NCBI GenBank assembly: GCA_002049455.2
Contig: KV919043.1
Location: 39,771-103,770 of the forward strand
Source of the DNA: Porphyra umbilicalis
Lineage: Eukaryota > Rhodophyta > Bangiophyceae > Bangiales > Bangiaceae
Length of the DNA: 64,000 nt
Direction of reading: 5' to 3'
Made by a program: the position numbers and the translations under genes. Below are positions 33,015 to 44,453 of the stretch, piece after piece. Under the pieces are notes generated by a model. It was not told where the DNA came from. It did not search any database and was given only the letters and a program-made list of their open reading frames with translations. The first letter of the stretch is position 1. The number at the start of each line of letters is the position of its first letter.

Positions 33015-35138
33015 CAAGAAACTGCGAAGTTGATACGCCGAGTGTGCGCGCGAGCGCGGTTGCGGACGAAAATGTCGTACAGACTCTGGTCAGTAATGAC
33101 CGGGATCCCATCGACCACGTCGGTCGGGCCAACGTGCGCGTAGAACGAGCCGCGAGGCTGAGGCGAACATGCATCTCCGGGTCGGTGGACCAAACGACAT
33201 CGGGTCCGTCACCCGCAACGGCGTGAGCCACGTGCGCCGCGCCGCCGGCAGTTGCCGCCCTTGCCCTCGTTGCCGGCTCTCGACGCCCGCGCCGCAAGGC
33301 GAATCGCCCGCGTCGCCGGCCGTTGCCACCCTTGCCCGCGCCAGAAGGCGTACTGCCTGCGCCGCAAGGCGAATCGCCCGCGCCAACGGCTGCCGTCAAC
33401 CGCGCCGCCAGGCGAGCCGCCCGCGTCGCAGGCCAATGCCGCCCTTGCCTGCGCCGCAAGGCGAATCGCCCGCGTCGCTGGCCGATGCCGCCCTTGCCCG
33501 CGTCGCCGGCCGTCGCCACCCTTGCCTGCGCCGCAAGGCAAATCGCCCGCGTCGCCGGCCGTCGCCACCCTTGCCCGCGCCGCAAGGCGAATCGCCCGTG
33601 CCGCCAGGCGAACCGCCCGCGTCGCTGGCCGATGCCGCCCTTGCCTGCGCCGCATGGCAAATCGCCCGTGCCGCCAGGCGAACCGCCCGCGTCGCTGGCC
33701 GATGCCGCCCTTGCCTGCGCCGCATGGCAAATCGACCGTGCCGCCAGGCGAACCGCCCGCGTCGCTGGCCGATGCCGCCCTTGCCCGCGCAGGCGGCCCT
33801 CGACGCCCGCGACGCAAGGCGAATCGCCCGCGTCGCCGGCCGTTGCCGCCCTTTCCCGCGCCGCAAGGCGAACCACCCGCGCCACCGGCTGTTGTCGACC
33901 GCGCCGCAAGGCAGAAATTACCCGCGCCGCCAGGCAAACCGCCCGCGCCGCCGGCCGTTGCCGCCCTTGCCCGCGTTGCCGCCCCTCGACACCCGCGCCG
34001 CCAGGCGAACCACACGTGCCGACGCCGCGCTTGACCAACGGGCGCGCCGCCCGCACCGCCGGGCGTGCCACCCTTGCCGCCGCCGCGCTTGGCCAACGGG
34101 CATGCCGCCCGCCCAGCCGGGCGTGCCACCCTTGCCGCCGCCGCGCTTGGCCAACGGGCATGCCGCCCGCCCAGCCGGGCGTGCCACCTTTACCGCCGCC
34201 GCGCTTGGCCACCGGGCGCGCCGCCCGCACCGCCGGACTTGCCGCCCTTGCCGCCCTTGCCGCCCTTGTGCCTTGCCGCAGGGCGCGCCGCCCGCGTTTC
34301 CGACCTCGCCGCCCTTGCCGACCTTGCCTTCCTTGCGCCTTGCCGCCCTTGCCGACCTTGCCTTCCTTGCGCCTTGCCGCCCTTGCCGCCGTCGCCGCCG
34401 GGCTTGCCGCCCTTGCCGCCGTCGCCGCCGGGCTTGCCGCGCTTGCCGCCGTGCGCGCCGCCCCCCCCACCCAGCGCAAACCCACACTCACCGGGCCCAC
34501 CACCTCGCGGTGTGCCACCTTGCGGCGGCGCACCCCTACTCAACCTTGCCGTTAGGCCTCAACCTGTGCGCGAGCACGATGACACGGGATGGCCCCGTGC
34601 CGACAAACGGAGACCCGCACAAGACACGGTGGTAACCAGCCGCAGGGTACGCACCCCCCCCCCCCCCCCCCTTCCCCTCGGCAACAAGCACCCGCGTCCC
34701 GGCTTTCGCCTTCTCGCCGGGGTAGTCAAACCCCGACGAAGCTGGCGCCACACGGCACCGACGATGGCCACCCCAGCACGTGCTGCTCGACGCGCCGCCG
34801 CGAACATGGGTCTTAACCCTGGCACCCGCGCCCGCCCCCGCACCAACGTACCCACACGCGTGGAACCGCCCGCGCCGGCACGCCTACGCGTAAGCGTCGA
34901 GCTGAACCGCAGATCAACCTGCCCGCCACGCAAGCACGCGCGTGCGTGATCGGACGGTCGCGGCCGACGCCGGCGAACCGCCACCTCCCCCCAATCGGGA
35001 CTGAGCGGCGCGCCCCTTCGCGACTCCCGCCGCCCGGGCAGTTACGCCCGCGCGGGCCCGTAAGAGTCCGCGATTGCCCAATCGGGTTCCACCATTCTCG
35101 GATCTCACCGGGACGGTTCGAATCTCGCGTTGGAGGTA
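33015..35138 (+). repeat. GC-rich minisatellite tail of element 1
   Basis: 2124 bp between pol and the 3' LTR. It includes 70-bp units (start at 33621, 33691, 33761, motif GTCGCTGGCCGATGCCGCCC) and 58-bp units (34084, 34142, motif CGCGCTTGGCCAACGGGC). The unit lengths are not multiples of 3, so the array cannot conserve one reading frame; long frames on both strands are compositional. A poly-C run lies at 34653-34671. Confidence 0.8.
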
Positions 35139-35530
35139 TGTAGCATATCTCTGCTCCCAATTGGCAATTAGCCACGAGTAGCCCCCTTGACTGGCTGAAT
35201 CCACGGATTTGTGTGACTCGGCTTGTGGCACGCCCTTTGGGGGGTTACTTCCGCATTGTTTATTTTTATTGCTTGTTTGCTTGCCTGTCTTATCTGTCTG
35301 CCGGCACTCATTACGATCGCTTGATCGGATGGTCGATCGACCAGTGCCGTTGTTTGTATTAAAACACCATGGGTCCGGGGTCGCCGTCGTGGGCACCACC
35401 CGGCTCCCCATCGGATGCCCTTCAACAAAAGGTCTTCTTCCTCGCCGCGACGGCGATAGAACTCGCTTTATTGCTTGGCTACGGTCGGTCTCAGTACACT
35501 GGTAATTGAACTAACGTTATTAATACCACA
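35139..35530 (+). repeat. 3' LTR of element 1
   Basis: 392 bp, same orientation and ends as the 5' LTR, followed by the ACATG duplication. The preceding GTTGGAGGTA is a weak polypurine tract. Confidence 0.94.
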
Positions 35531-35535
35531 ACATG
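35531..35535. other. Target-site duplication ACATG, right
   Basis: Right copy of the 5-bp duplication made by element 1. Confidence 0.93.
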
Positions 35536-38500
35536 GACATGTTGGATAGTGGGTATCCACGTGGAGTCCATGACGATGTTGGCCACGGTTGTGAGCCCGG
35601 CCTGTCGGCGACTTCGTCGCGTTGGCGTTTGCCACTCGTACCCCGGTACATGCTTCTTCTTCTGTCGAAGGAAACGCACCACCAGGTTGCGGGGGAGGTT
35701 CTCCAGGGGTTCCCAGGTGTCGTCTTTCGACCCGTAGTCGAACCAGCGCACCTTAGCGCTATAGCTGTCACCCGTCTGGCGTAAGCCTAGGAGTTTGTCG
35801 ATCACATACTCATCGGCAGTTGCCGGGGTTGACTTGCGTTGGTCTAGACCATCTAGCAAGGGGTGTGGAACCTTGTCCGTCGTCGTTGGACGAGGAGCGG
35901 GGGTGACATGGTCACTGCTGACGCGTTTCTCCTCGCCGTCAATGTCAATGACAAACGTGGAGGCGTCCGCGTCCGCGTCGACGACCACGAAGGGTCCAAT
36001 AGCTTTGCTTTGCAGCTTGTTTTGCCGATCGTGGTTGGTCGTGTATACGTAGTCGCCGATCTTGACGTCCGCATTGCGGGTTGCGACCCGATGGTCGAAG
36101 TTACGTTTGTAACGTTGTTGCGTCTTACGCAAGGCCTCGACCACGATGGGGATCTGCTTGCGCAGGCGGGCCATGAACTCGCGCTTGCGAGCTAGGGGTG
36201 ACCCATCCTTGAGCGTTCCCTTATTGGTAAGCGGAGTGCCCGGGGGCAAGTTGCGAACCGTGAGGTTGGGGATCCGCCTTGGGATAACAAGCTCAAAGGG
36301 GGCGATGCCCGTCGACCAATGTGGTTGGCTATTATACGCCATGGTGATTACCGGGAGTAGCTCATCCCATCGTGATGGATCGTCGGCGACGTAGTGTCGC
36401 AGCTGAGTAGCCATGGTACGGTTGTACCGTTCGACTTGCCCATTGGTTTGGGGATGATACGCCGTGGTGCGAACCGTTTCAATGCCAAGCATTTTCATCA
36501 CAGCGATGAAGAAGTTCGACATGAACTGGGGCCCTTGGTCCGATAGGATCCGGTCCGGTGGCCCGTAGGCTGACACCCACGCGTCGATGATGGCTGACGC
36601 CACTGACATAGCCGTGATTCGCCGCAAGGCGACGCACTTGGTGAGCTTGGCGAAGCGGTCGGTGATAACCAAGATGAAGCGGTTGCCCTTCTTGGTGGCC
36701 GGGATGGGCCCAAAGATGTCAACGGATAGCTCCGTGAGAGGCTCGGTAGCCTGGAACAGGGTCAAGGGCGTGGTGTGTCGCCGCAAGGCGAGGCGGTTTT
36801 GCGCACACGTTGTGCATTTGGTGATGGTCGAATGAATATCCGTCACCATTGAAGGCCAGTAGTATGCCTTGCGCATAGTGTAATACATCCGGTTCATACC
36901 AGGATGGGCGGCCACGGTTGCGTGGTGCTCGAGGGTCAACACGCGTTCGCGTAGCGACTTTGGAATGACCAATTGTTTGCCGTAAGGCGCACGGCGGTAC
37001 AGAGCGTGATGCTCATCGCGGAAGAAGGCCTTGGCCGTTCCGCGCTCCACGCGCGTGGACATCTCGACGCAGAAGTCGTCTGTTTGTTGTGCTTCGACAA
37101 CGTCGTCGAACTCCACCGGTTCCGGTGTGTCGGTACCCGTGTACCTCCCCGTTCTTAAGCCGTTGGCCGTCTCGGCCAATGCCAGACAAGGTATATCATC
37201 ATGGATATCTTCTGGCGGCGCCACCGTAGAGGCGCGCGACAGGAAGTCGGGCAAGTGGTGAGATGCACCTGGTTTATAAACGATATCGAATGTATATTCG
37301 GAGAGGCGAAGTCGCCATCGCATCAAGCGTCCGCTTGAGTCGGTTGTGCTGTAGATCCAGCTAAGCGCTTGGTGATCCGTTCGGATGAGGAAGCGTTGTC
37401 CGTCGAGGAAGTGCCTCAACTTGAGGACAGCCCACACAACGCCGAGGCATTCTCGCTCCGTGGTGGAGTAGTTCTGCTCTGCAGCAGTGAGTCCTCGGCT
37501 CCAATACCCGACAGGGTGAAGCAGTTCGCCCGGCTCCTCTTGGAGGAGGGTACAACCAACTTGGTCGACGCATGCGTCCACGTCAACGACGAGCTTCCGA
37601 TTGGCCTTCGGCAAGGCAAGTACCGGTGGGCACAACAGTGCGTTGCGAAGGTCCTCGAAGGCGGCGATAGCCACGTCCGTCGGTGGTGGTAAATCCGGTG
37701 GGATCTCGGCCCTAGTCAGGGCGTTCAGGGGCTTTGCTCGTTTGGCAAAGTCTTTGACAAACCGTCGATAGACGTTGCACATGCCCAAGAAGCTTTTCAG
37801 CTGGGTCTTTGTGGTTGGGAACTTGGCATGCTTCAGAGCATCCACGTTCTTGTTGTGCACGTGCAGTTGCCCGGGGCGGACAATGTGTCCCAGGTACTCG
37901 ACCTCGTCGGAGAACCACGTACACTTTTCCAAGTTGAGGGTGACCCCGGCTTCACGGAGACGGTGAAGTACCGTGTCAACGTCTTTGACGTGTTGTTCCG
38001 CGTTTGCGGAGAAGATGATGACATCGTCTAAGTAGACGAGGCATATCTGCCACTTCAAACCCGAGAGGATAATATCCAACGCGCGCTGGAAGGTAGCGGG
38101 CGCGTTCGTCAAGCCGAAAGGCATGGATAACCAGTGGTATATACCACAGTGCGTTGTGAACGCCGTCTTCTCTTGGTCGTCCTTGCGTAAGGGTACTTGC
38201 CAGTACCCCGCGGTGCAGTCGAGAGACGTGAACACCTGGGCATCTCCCAAGGAGTCGAGGCAGTCCTCCATCCGAGGCAAGGGATATGCATCCTTCTTGG
38301 TGATGTTGTTTAACCGACGATAGTCGACACAGAACCGGGCTTTGCCGTTCTTCTTGGGTACAATTGCCACGGGGCTTTCCCAAGCACTATGGCTAGGGGC
38401 AATGACGTTGAGCTTCAACATCTTGTTGATCTGATCAGCGATGATCTGCCGTTTGAATGGCCCGGTGCGGTAGGGTTGGGCCCGTATGGGCAGAGCGTCG

Positions 38501-38988
38501 GGAGGAGTGACGATGGCGTGCTCCGTAGCACGGATGACGCCAAGGGTTCCATCCCACATAGACGAATGCGTCTTCAGCATGTCTCGAATCTGCTTGTGCA
38601 GGTACTCGGGTGCCTCACTGAGGTCGAGGTCCTCGAGTGGGTCACGACTCGCGTCGTCCGATGAGTTATCGGTTCCACCCTTTGGGGTGTTGTCATCCAA
38701 GACGGCGGAAAGCATCGGCCCTTGGTAGGGTTCTGCAAACCCCAAGGTAGAGTTCTTGCGAACAATGACTTGGTCCTTGCCGAAGTTGCATAACTTGACC
38801 AGGAATGGTTCGTCCGGTTTGACGATGGCGATGCCGCGGGCGACGGCCATGGACTTGTGTCGGCACAACCGAATGTTCGGTGTGATGGTAACCATACCAG
38901 GCGTGTCGCACGTGGCCATGATCCACTCCTCCTTGTGTCCGTTGACACGCACCTGTTTGCAGGCTCGAACCCGAGCGGGTTTATCTTG
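35536..38988 (-). pseudogene. pol: Pol of element 2, main piece, cut by element 1
   Basis: Open without interruption from the UGA at 38989 to the insertion point, through RT (YLDD), RNase H, integrase (HHCC and DDE motifs) and chromodomain. It keeps residues that element 1 has lost: Q at the element 1 TAA, W in VWAVLKL, Y in NVYRRFVKDF. The reading frame stops making pol sense at 35535, where the LTR of element 1 begins; its end lies at 26288-25794. Apart from the insertion no defect is visible. Confidence 0.9.
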
Positions 38989-39503
38989 TCAGTGGCGGTC
39001 CCACGCGCTGTCGTTAAGACAAGCTAAGATCGGCGTTGGCCGAGGTTGCTCTTCCGTGCATCGCACGTGCTCTTGCCAGACGATCTTGCGCAAGCGCGGC
39101 AGAATGCCCTCGATGTTTTGTTCAATAAACTCGGTGCCAAGAATGCACGGGACTGACAAGTTGTCGGCAACGAGGAATCGGTCAAATAGACGCACACCTC
39201 CGGTGTCTACATACAGATGTATGGCATACTTCGTCACAAGACGATTGTTGTTTGCATCTCGGATGCGCGGAAGCGTAGTCAATTCTTCGGCGTAAGCCAT
39301 CCAGTTCGAAGGGAGAACACTAGTTCGCACTATGTTCACCCCGGCGCCCGTGTCTAAGACAGGGCGGCAACTTCGCATTATGCGCAGGCATGGGCCTAAC
39401 GTGGCTGCGATCTCATAGTGCCGAAGGGCACGACGTAAGAGTCTTGTCACCGTACGCTTTCGCGTTCCGCCGGGCAACCCCAAGTCGGGCACCCGGCCTA
39501 GAC
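38989..39503 (-). CDS. Retropepsin domain of element 2
   Basis: Same organisation as in element 1: frame -1 to gag, DTGAGVNIV active site, CILGTEFIEQNI, ending in TGA at 38991-38989, then the RT frame continues. Confidence 0.85.
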
Positions 39504-41144
39504 GTTTTTCGAGTCGTCCACGGCGTCGGCCGGATGCTCGACTTCGTCTTCCTCGACGTTGCCGTCGGCAAGGGCATGAACGCCGATAGGCGGTTGCCGA
39601 CGCTCGCGAGGGCGATAAGGCTCGGCACACTGTGCGGCGAAGTGCCCCGGCTTGTTACAGTTGTAACAGATGTCAGCCCGATTGGCTTGAGGGACGGCTG
39701 CCCGAGGGGGCGGCGGGGTGCGAACCGGTGTGAACGGTCGTTCCGTCGTCGTCCGCTGGTCTTGTGTCGCGTAAGCGACTTTGATCGCCGTTGGGCGGGT
39801 AATCTTGAGTTGCAAATGCAACTTGTTGGTGCCGTCCCAGTACATCTGGGCGGTGGCGACCGTCTCGGACAGGGTTCGGTCGGGGAACTGGTCGTTCAGT
39901 ACCCGGACGTGCGCTTGCACAAGGTCCGAAAGACCAGTGATGAAGACGTCCTTAACGTCTTGGATGTCGAACAAACCGTTCAGGAGGTCGCATTGCGTTT
40001 CCACGCGGTGACCAAAGGCCGTGGGCGCCTCGTTGTCTTGTTGCTTCATCGTAATGATGTCTTGATAGGCGTCAGCCGTGGTTGCGTGTGTTGCATACTT
40101 CGAAAGAAGCCAGTTGACGGCATCTCCGTAGGTACGGATGGCGTAACGCTTACGTCCGAGGGTGCTGTTAAGCGCGCCGGAGAAGGCCATCTTGGCGTTG
40201 CCGGCTAGTCGAAAGACCATAAGCGGAAGGGCTTGACCGTGCGTCAGCCCAGCCGCGTCGCACGCGCGGCGAAAGGTCGTCAAGAACGTGAAGATGCCCA
40301 AGGGCAGGGCTCCCGTGAATGGCTGTTGCCCATGGAACGCTCCGTCCAAACGTTTGTTGAGCCGGTGCGACCGCTGTGCCTCTTTAGGCGTATACGTCAG
40401 TTGACGGGGGATCAGGAAGTACGTCCTGTAGTCCAGGAGTGTCTTGAAGCGGCTATTAGCCGGGCGGATCACCTTGATCCTATCGGCTTTTTCAAGTCGC
40501 TCCTTCCGTTTGGTGGGGGGCGTGGGGCGCTTGCGCGCGGCCGCGTCCGACTCGCTCGAGCTTTCGCTCGGCGAGGACCCACTTGGGGGCGACGGCGGGT
40601 GTGGGGGCCCGTGGCCATCGTCCGAAGAGGACGTGTCCGTCGCGTTGGGGTTGTCGTCGTCTGACGACGTCGGGCTTGACCCAGACGCGGAATCGTCGGA
40701 AGATGAGGAAAGCGCGGCGTTAGCCGGAGCGTCCTTGCGGACGGACTTGTCCTTGATCACCTTGCTCGTCTTCTTGACGTCCGTGGTCTTGTCGCCCGAC
40801 TGGCGGCGAGACTTAGCCACACGGCGTTCCTCCTCATGGGAGTCGACCTTGCGCAGGGCCTCGACGTCGTCGACCAACTTGTCATTGGCTCGCGCCAGAG
40901 ACTCGTTAGTCTGTTCTTGGGCCGTTAGGCGTCGCTGAAGTGCTTCAACGGCCGCCTTCAGGCTCTCCACCACCTGCATCTGCCCGGAGGCGGCTTGATC
41001 CGCAGGGATGGGAGGAGTTGGAGCACCGTCCGTGGGGGCGTCGGAGGCGGCAGGAGTGCCTTGTCCCCCGCCCGGCGGCCGGTAGCCAGATGGCAACTTG
41101 CCGTCTCTGGCTCGCCGAGTGCCGCCGGTACCACCAGTAGACAT
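39498..41144 (-). CDS. gag: Gag of element 2
   Basis: 548 codons, ATG at 41144, TAG at 39500-39498. Capsid-like domain and zinc knuckle CYNCNKPGHFAAQC as in element 1. Few substitutions separate the two (for example TTDVKK versus TKDVKK, PRQLTY versus RRQLTY), none disruptive. Confidence 0.9.
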   Translation of the reverse strand: MSTGGTGGTRRARDGKLPSGYRPPGGGQGTPAASDAPTDGAPTPPIPADQAASGQMQVVESLKAAVEALQRRLTAQEQTNESLARANDKLVDDVEALRKVDSHEEERRVAKSRRQSGDKTTDVKKTSKVIKDKSVRKDAPANAALSSSSDDSASGSSPTSSDDDNPNATDTSSSDDGHGPPHPPSPPSGSSPSESSSESDAAARKRPTPPTKRKERLEKADRIKVIRPANSRFKTLLDYRTYFLIPRQLTYTPKEAQRSHRLNKRLDGAFHGQQPFTGALPLGIFTFLTTFRRACDAAGLTHGQALPLMVFRLAGNAKMAFSGALNSTLGRKRYAIRTYGDAVNWLLSKYATHATTADAYQDIITMKQQDNEAPTAFGHRVETQCDLLNGLFDIQDVKDVFITGLSDLVQAHVRVLNDQFPDRTLSETVATAQMYWDGTNKLHLQLKITRPTAIKVAYATQDQRTTTERPFTPVRTPPPPRAAVPQANRADICYNCNKPGHFAAQCAEPYRPRERRQPPIGVHALADGNVEEDEVEHPADAVDDSKNV

Positions 41145-41352
41145 ACTGGGACCTGAACAAGTGTTCCGACTTGGCTTACGCCCTGCGCGCCAACGTCGGA
41201 GATCTCAACCGTGATGCCCCTGGCACCACGCCCACAAGTCGATGGCTTACGCCCCGCGCGCCAAGCGACCGTATCGACACCGTCACAATGCCACGAGGCA
41301 GCGAGAAAGTTCTCGGGGACACCGTGCCGCGAGGCACGATGAAGGCGAGGGT

Positions 41353-41371
41353 ATCCCCTGCTGCTCCACCA
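41353..41371 (-). promoter_or_regulatory. Primer-binding site of element 2
   Basis: On the minus strand TGGTGGAGCAGCAGGGGAT, two bases after the LTR end, identical to element 1. Confidence 0.75.
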
Positions 41372-41373
41372 AA

Positions 41374-41765
41374 TGTGGTATTAATAACGTTAGTTCAATT
41401 ACCAGTGTACTGAGACCGACTGTAGCCAAGCAATAAAGCGAGTTCTATCGCCGTCGCGGCGAGGAAGAAGACCTTTTGTTGAAGGGCATCCGATGGGGAG
41501 CCGGGTGGTGCCCACGACGGCGACCCCGGACCCATGGTGTTTTAATACAAACAACGGCACTGGTCGATCGACCATCCGATCAAGCGATCGTAATGAGTGC
41601 CGGCAGACAGATAAGACAGGCAAGCAAACAAGCAATAAAAATAAACAATGCGAAAGTAACCCCCCAAAGGGCGTGCCACAAGCCGAGTCACACAAATCCG
41701 TGGATTCAGCCAGTCAAGGGGGCTACTCGTGGCTAATTGCCAATTGGGAGCAGAGATATGCTACA
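41374..41765 (-). repeat. 5' LTR of element 2
   Basis: 392 bp, minus orientation. Against the 3' LTR of the same element three differences are seen by eye (in GACTGTAGCC, GAGTTCTATC and TGCGAAAGTA). Confidence 0.93.
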
Positions 41766-42392
41766 GGGGGGGTGGCGCCAGCGCGTGGCAGTGATCAGCA
41801 GCTGATGTCGTCCGTAGGGGCCCGATCGTCGGGTCGGCCGCGTGCCCCGGGCGGGCGGGCGGGCGGGCGGGCGAGCCGCGGTGCCTTTCACTGTTTCTTC
41901 CGAGCGAGCGGCGGGCGGTGGGGGGCCCCCGCGTCGCCCGCCCCGCCGCCTGCCGTCCTTTTCCGTTGTCACCCGCGCGGCCTCTGCGTCGGGGGGAGGG
42001 GGGGGGTGTCGCGGGGGGGGGGGACGGCCCCAGGCGATTGGGCGAGTGGCGACGCCGCCGCCCCGCGTGGCTGGCGGTGCGGCCGCAGCCGGCGGTTGCG
42101 GCAGACCGGGAGGGCTGGGGGTTGTGGCGAGCCAAACGTGCGGGGATGCGCTGGGCTTGCAAGGGACAGTGCCGCTCCTGCACGGGATCTTTTGCATCGT
42201 TGCTTCTTTAAGTTTTTTAGACACAAATAGATTCCTTTGGTCCAACTTTCTGACACGCGCCGAGGCTGTTCGTTGCGCTTGCGCCCTCTTTAATAAGTGT
42301 ATCAGCATCACTCACACGCGCACGCGAACACCCAGTGGACCGCACACGTCGCCAACGACGACCAACCACCCCGATGGAACCGCGGCCGCTGC
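41766..42392. other. Interval between element 2 and the CHRD gene
   Basis: GC-rich with a GGGC/GGGCGGGCGGGC run (41850-41875). No gene is recognised. The last 150 bases are less GC-rich and probably hold the 3' end of the CHRD transcript. Confidence 0.4.
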
Positions 42393-43628
42393 TCATACGG
42401 CCGGCGACAGCTGGCCACGCAGCTCCCCACCACGGAACTGGTCCGTGTGGATGTCGCAGTACACCAGCCACGACAGCAGGTTTTTCTGGTTGGTCGAGTT
42501 GATCAAGAACACATTGTCGTCGAGCACAAAGTCGCCCGCCGTGTTGCCGTCGCGCTTAGTCGCCACCAGCTCCTGGATGCGCGGGCCCGCGCCGTCGGCC
42601 GGCCCAACGTGCAGGTGGGTGCCCATCGCCAGGTCCTCCGCCACGGGCGACGACAGCTGGGCAAAGCTCCCCGTCACCGCAATGGTGCTGGGGAAAAAGT
42701 ATTCCACCGACAGCCCGCCCGTCGCGTCCGAGCCCACCGCTGGCGGGTTGACCGACGCCGGCAACAGCAGCGTCGTGTAGGCCGATGACGAGGCCGCCGA
42801 CAGGACCTGCCCCCGGAGCTCCCCGGTCGGCAGCAACTCCGAGTGCACGTCCATGTACACGCCTCGCGCCGCCATCATGTCGAGGAACTCGGAGGTCGGC
42901 TTGTACGTGTTCTTGTCCGCCGTGTAAAAGGCGGTCGTGTTGTTGTCGCTCATCGTTGGCTGCAGCTCAAAGATCCGCTGCCCGTTGGTGCCCGTCAGCC
43001 CCACGTGAAAGTGGTTGCCGTTGGCGAGGTTGAGCGCCAGCGGCGACGACAGCCCCTGCCACGACCCCGTCACGACCATGTCGCCCGTCGGCATCAGCTC
43101 CACAACAATGCCGCCAAACGCCGTGCTCGTCGTCGGCGGGTTGGTAAAGGCCGACGACAGGGACGCCGACATGGTCTTGGCGCCCTTGACCGACGGGACC
43201 AGCTGCCCGCGCAGCTCCGAGCCGACCATCAAATAAAACTCGCGAGCCTCGAGCAGCGCCACCTGGCGCTCGCTCAGCGTCAGAACAGTGTGGCCTTTGC
43301 CGTCCGTGTGGCCGTGGCCAAACTCGGTCACCGACGCCAACGAGAACTGCTCCTCCCCGTTGCGCCCCGCCCACACGGCGTACAGGCCAAGCCCCTTCAC
43401 GCCCTTGGCCAGGCCGCGAAAGTGGAAGCTCACCGCCAGCGTCTTGGTCTCCGAGTCAAGCGAGGCCTTGACCGTCCCGGTGCCCGCCGCGTTCACCGGC
43501 GGCACCATCTGGTGGCCCGACAGGTAGCCAATGTAGTTGCCCGCGTGCGCGGCCGACGCCTTCGACACGGAGGTGGCGGCTACCGCCAGGGTGGCCACCG
43601 CCGCGGCGGCAAGCTTTGTGAACGACAT
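42393..43628 (-). CDS. Secreted protein with three CHRD repeats
   Basis: 411 codons, ATG at 43628, no introns. Residues 1-27 are a signal peptide (hydrophobic AAAAVATLAVAATSV, then KASAA before HAG). Three CHRD-type repeats follow, each opening with an L-G or V-P-P-V type strand and closing with ELRGQ: about 28-145 (SELRGQLVPS), 150-280 (TGELRGQVLS) and 285-411 (GGELRGQLSP). HFHVG and HLHVG stand where the family has HIH. CHRD domains occur in extracellular and cell-surface proteins from bacteria to animals, with no assigned activity; a wall or matrix role is an inference. The frame is clean, unlike most of the window, so this is probably a working gene. Confidence 0.88.
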   Translation of the reverse strand: MSFTKLAAAAVATLAVAATSVSKASAAHAGNYIGYLSGHQMVPPVNAAGTGTVKASLDSETKTLAVSFHFRGLAKGVKGLGLYAVWAGRNGEEQFSLASVTEFGHGHTDGKGHTVLTLSERQVALLEAREFYLMVGSELRGQLVPSVKGAKTMSASLSSAFTNPPTTSTAFGGIVVELMPTGDMVVTGSWQGLSSPLALNLANGNHFHVGLTGTNGQRIFELQPTMSDNNTTAFYTADKNTYKPTSEFLDMMAARGVYMDVHSELLPTGELRGQVLSAASSSAYTTLLLPASVNPPAVGSDATGGLSVEYFFPSTIAVTGSFAQLSSPVAEDLAMGTHLHVGPADGAGPRIQELVATKRDGNTAGDFVLDDNVFLINSTNQKNLLSWLVYCDIHTDQFRGGELRGQLSPAV

Positions 43629-44415
43629 CGTGCGGGCTCCGGGGGCGACAGGAGCGCGCAGGTGTCAATGTCTGGAGGGGGAGCGCGTGTGGTCGGGCGT
43701 GCGGAGCTGGGTGGTTTGGAGTGGTGAAAGTCTAGTGGTTGGCCACTCGTGGGCTGCTCTTGTAGGCCTCCGCGGCTGGTCAGCAGCGCTTCACCTGGCC
43801 TGCGAGCAAGCGCCTCGAGCAGAGCCGCTGCTGGTTCTCTGCGCGCTCGCGCGGTTGGCAACCGGCCGCCAGGCACGCCCAAACGCCAGCAACCTGCCCG
43901 GCGGCGCATCCGGGAGGACCTTGCGCCGCTTTGGGTGCACGCACCCACGGGTGTGGGTTTGGTCCGTGGTGTTTTGGCATCGGCAGCGGTCGCGCGCCAC
44001 ATTGCCCCTGCAGGGGCTGGTCGCTAGCATCACAGAGACGCGGGTGGCGGGCGTACACCCTCAAACGGGGGCTCAAGTGGCACCGCCGCCAACGACCAAC
44101 CCGCGCGGGTGCACACCCCGATCCAGGCGTGCGGGTGCGCCACCACTCCCCCTCGCTCGCGTCTGGGCGGTGGCAGCGGCGGCAGCGACCCGACGCACGC
44201 CCTTCACCGGCAGGTTGGTGCAAGGCCGGGGTCCCGCTGCCCGACCGTCTGAGATGCAGGCTCACCCCGATTCCAACCTACCGATGGACCGTCTGGGTGC
44301 ATTTCCTGTCACTCGACCCTCGTTCTTTTTTTTGGGTTGGGGACCCGCTGCCGCCGCCGACGCCACGGCTACGGTACGGCATCGCCGAGCGCGGCGGGGC
44401 GGCAGGGTGCCCACC

Positions 44416-44453
<38 letters not shown>

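Larger units (their letters stand above)
26289..35530 (+). mobile_element. Ty3/gypsy chromovirus element 1 (plus strand), complete, inside element 2
   Basis: 9242 bp with LTRs at 26289-26680 and 35139-35530 that differ at 2 of 392 positions by eye (26464 region A/G; 26609 region G/A). Order: LTR, PBS, gag, protease, RT, RNase H, integrase, chromodomain, C-terminal extension, GC-rich tail, LTR, flanked by ACATG. Integrase after RNase H plus a chromodomain places it among chromoviruses (Metaviridae). Pol carries a nonsense codon at 30060, so this copy is probably not autonomous. Confidence 0.95.
23391..41765 (-). mobile_element. Ty3/gypsy chromovirus element 2 (minus strand), interrupted by element 1
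   Basis: Read on the minus strand: 5' LTR (41765-41374), PBS, gag, protease, RT-RNaseH-integrase-chromodomain, then a break at 35531. The sequence resumes at 26288 with the end of pol, the GC-rich tail and the 3' LTR (23782-23391). Removing 26289-35535 leaves a continuous element of about 9.13 kb. Its own LTRs differ by about 3 of 392 bases by eye, so it was young when hit. Flanks are GGGGG on both sides (23386-23390 and 41766-41770), a plausible but low-complexity 5-bp duplication. Confidence 0.92.

Noticed and set aside
35100-35138. GGTTCGAATCTCGCG near the LTR as a tRNA gene
   Set aside because: The T-arm-like loop lacks a pairing stem, and no acceptor or anticodon arm can be placed around it.
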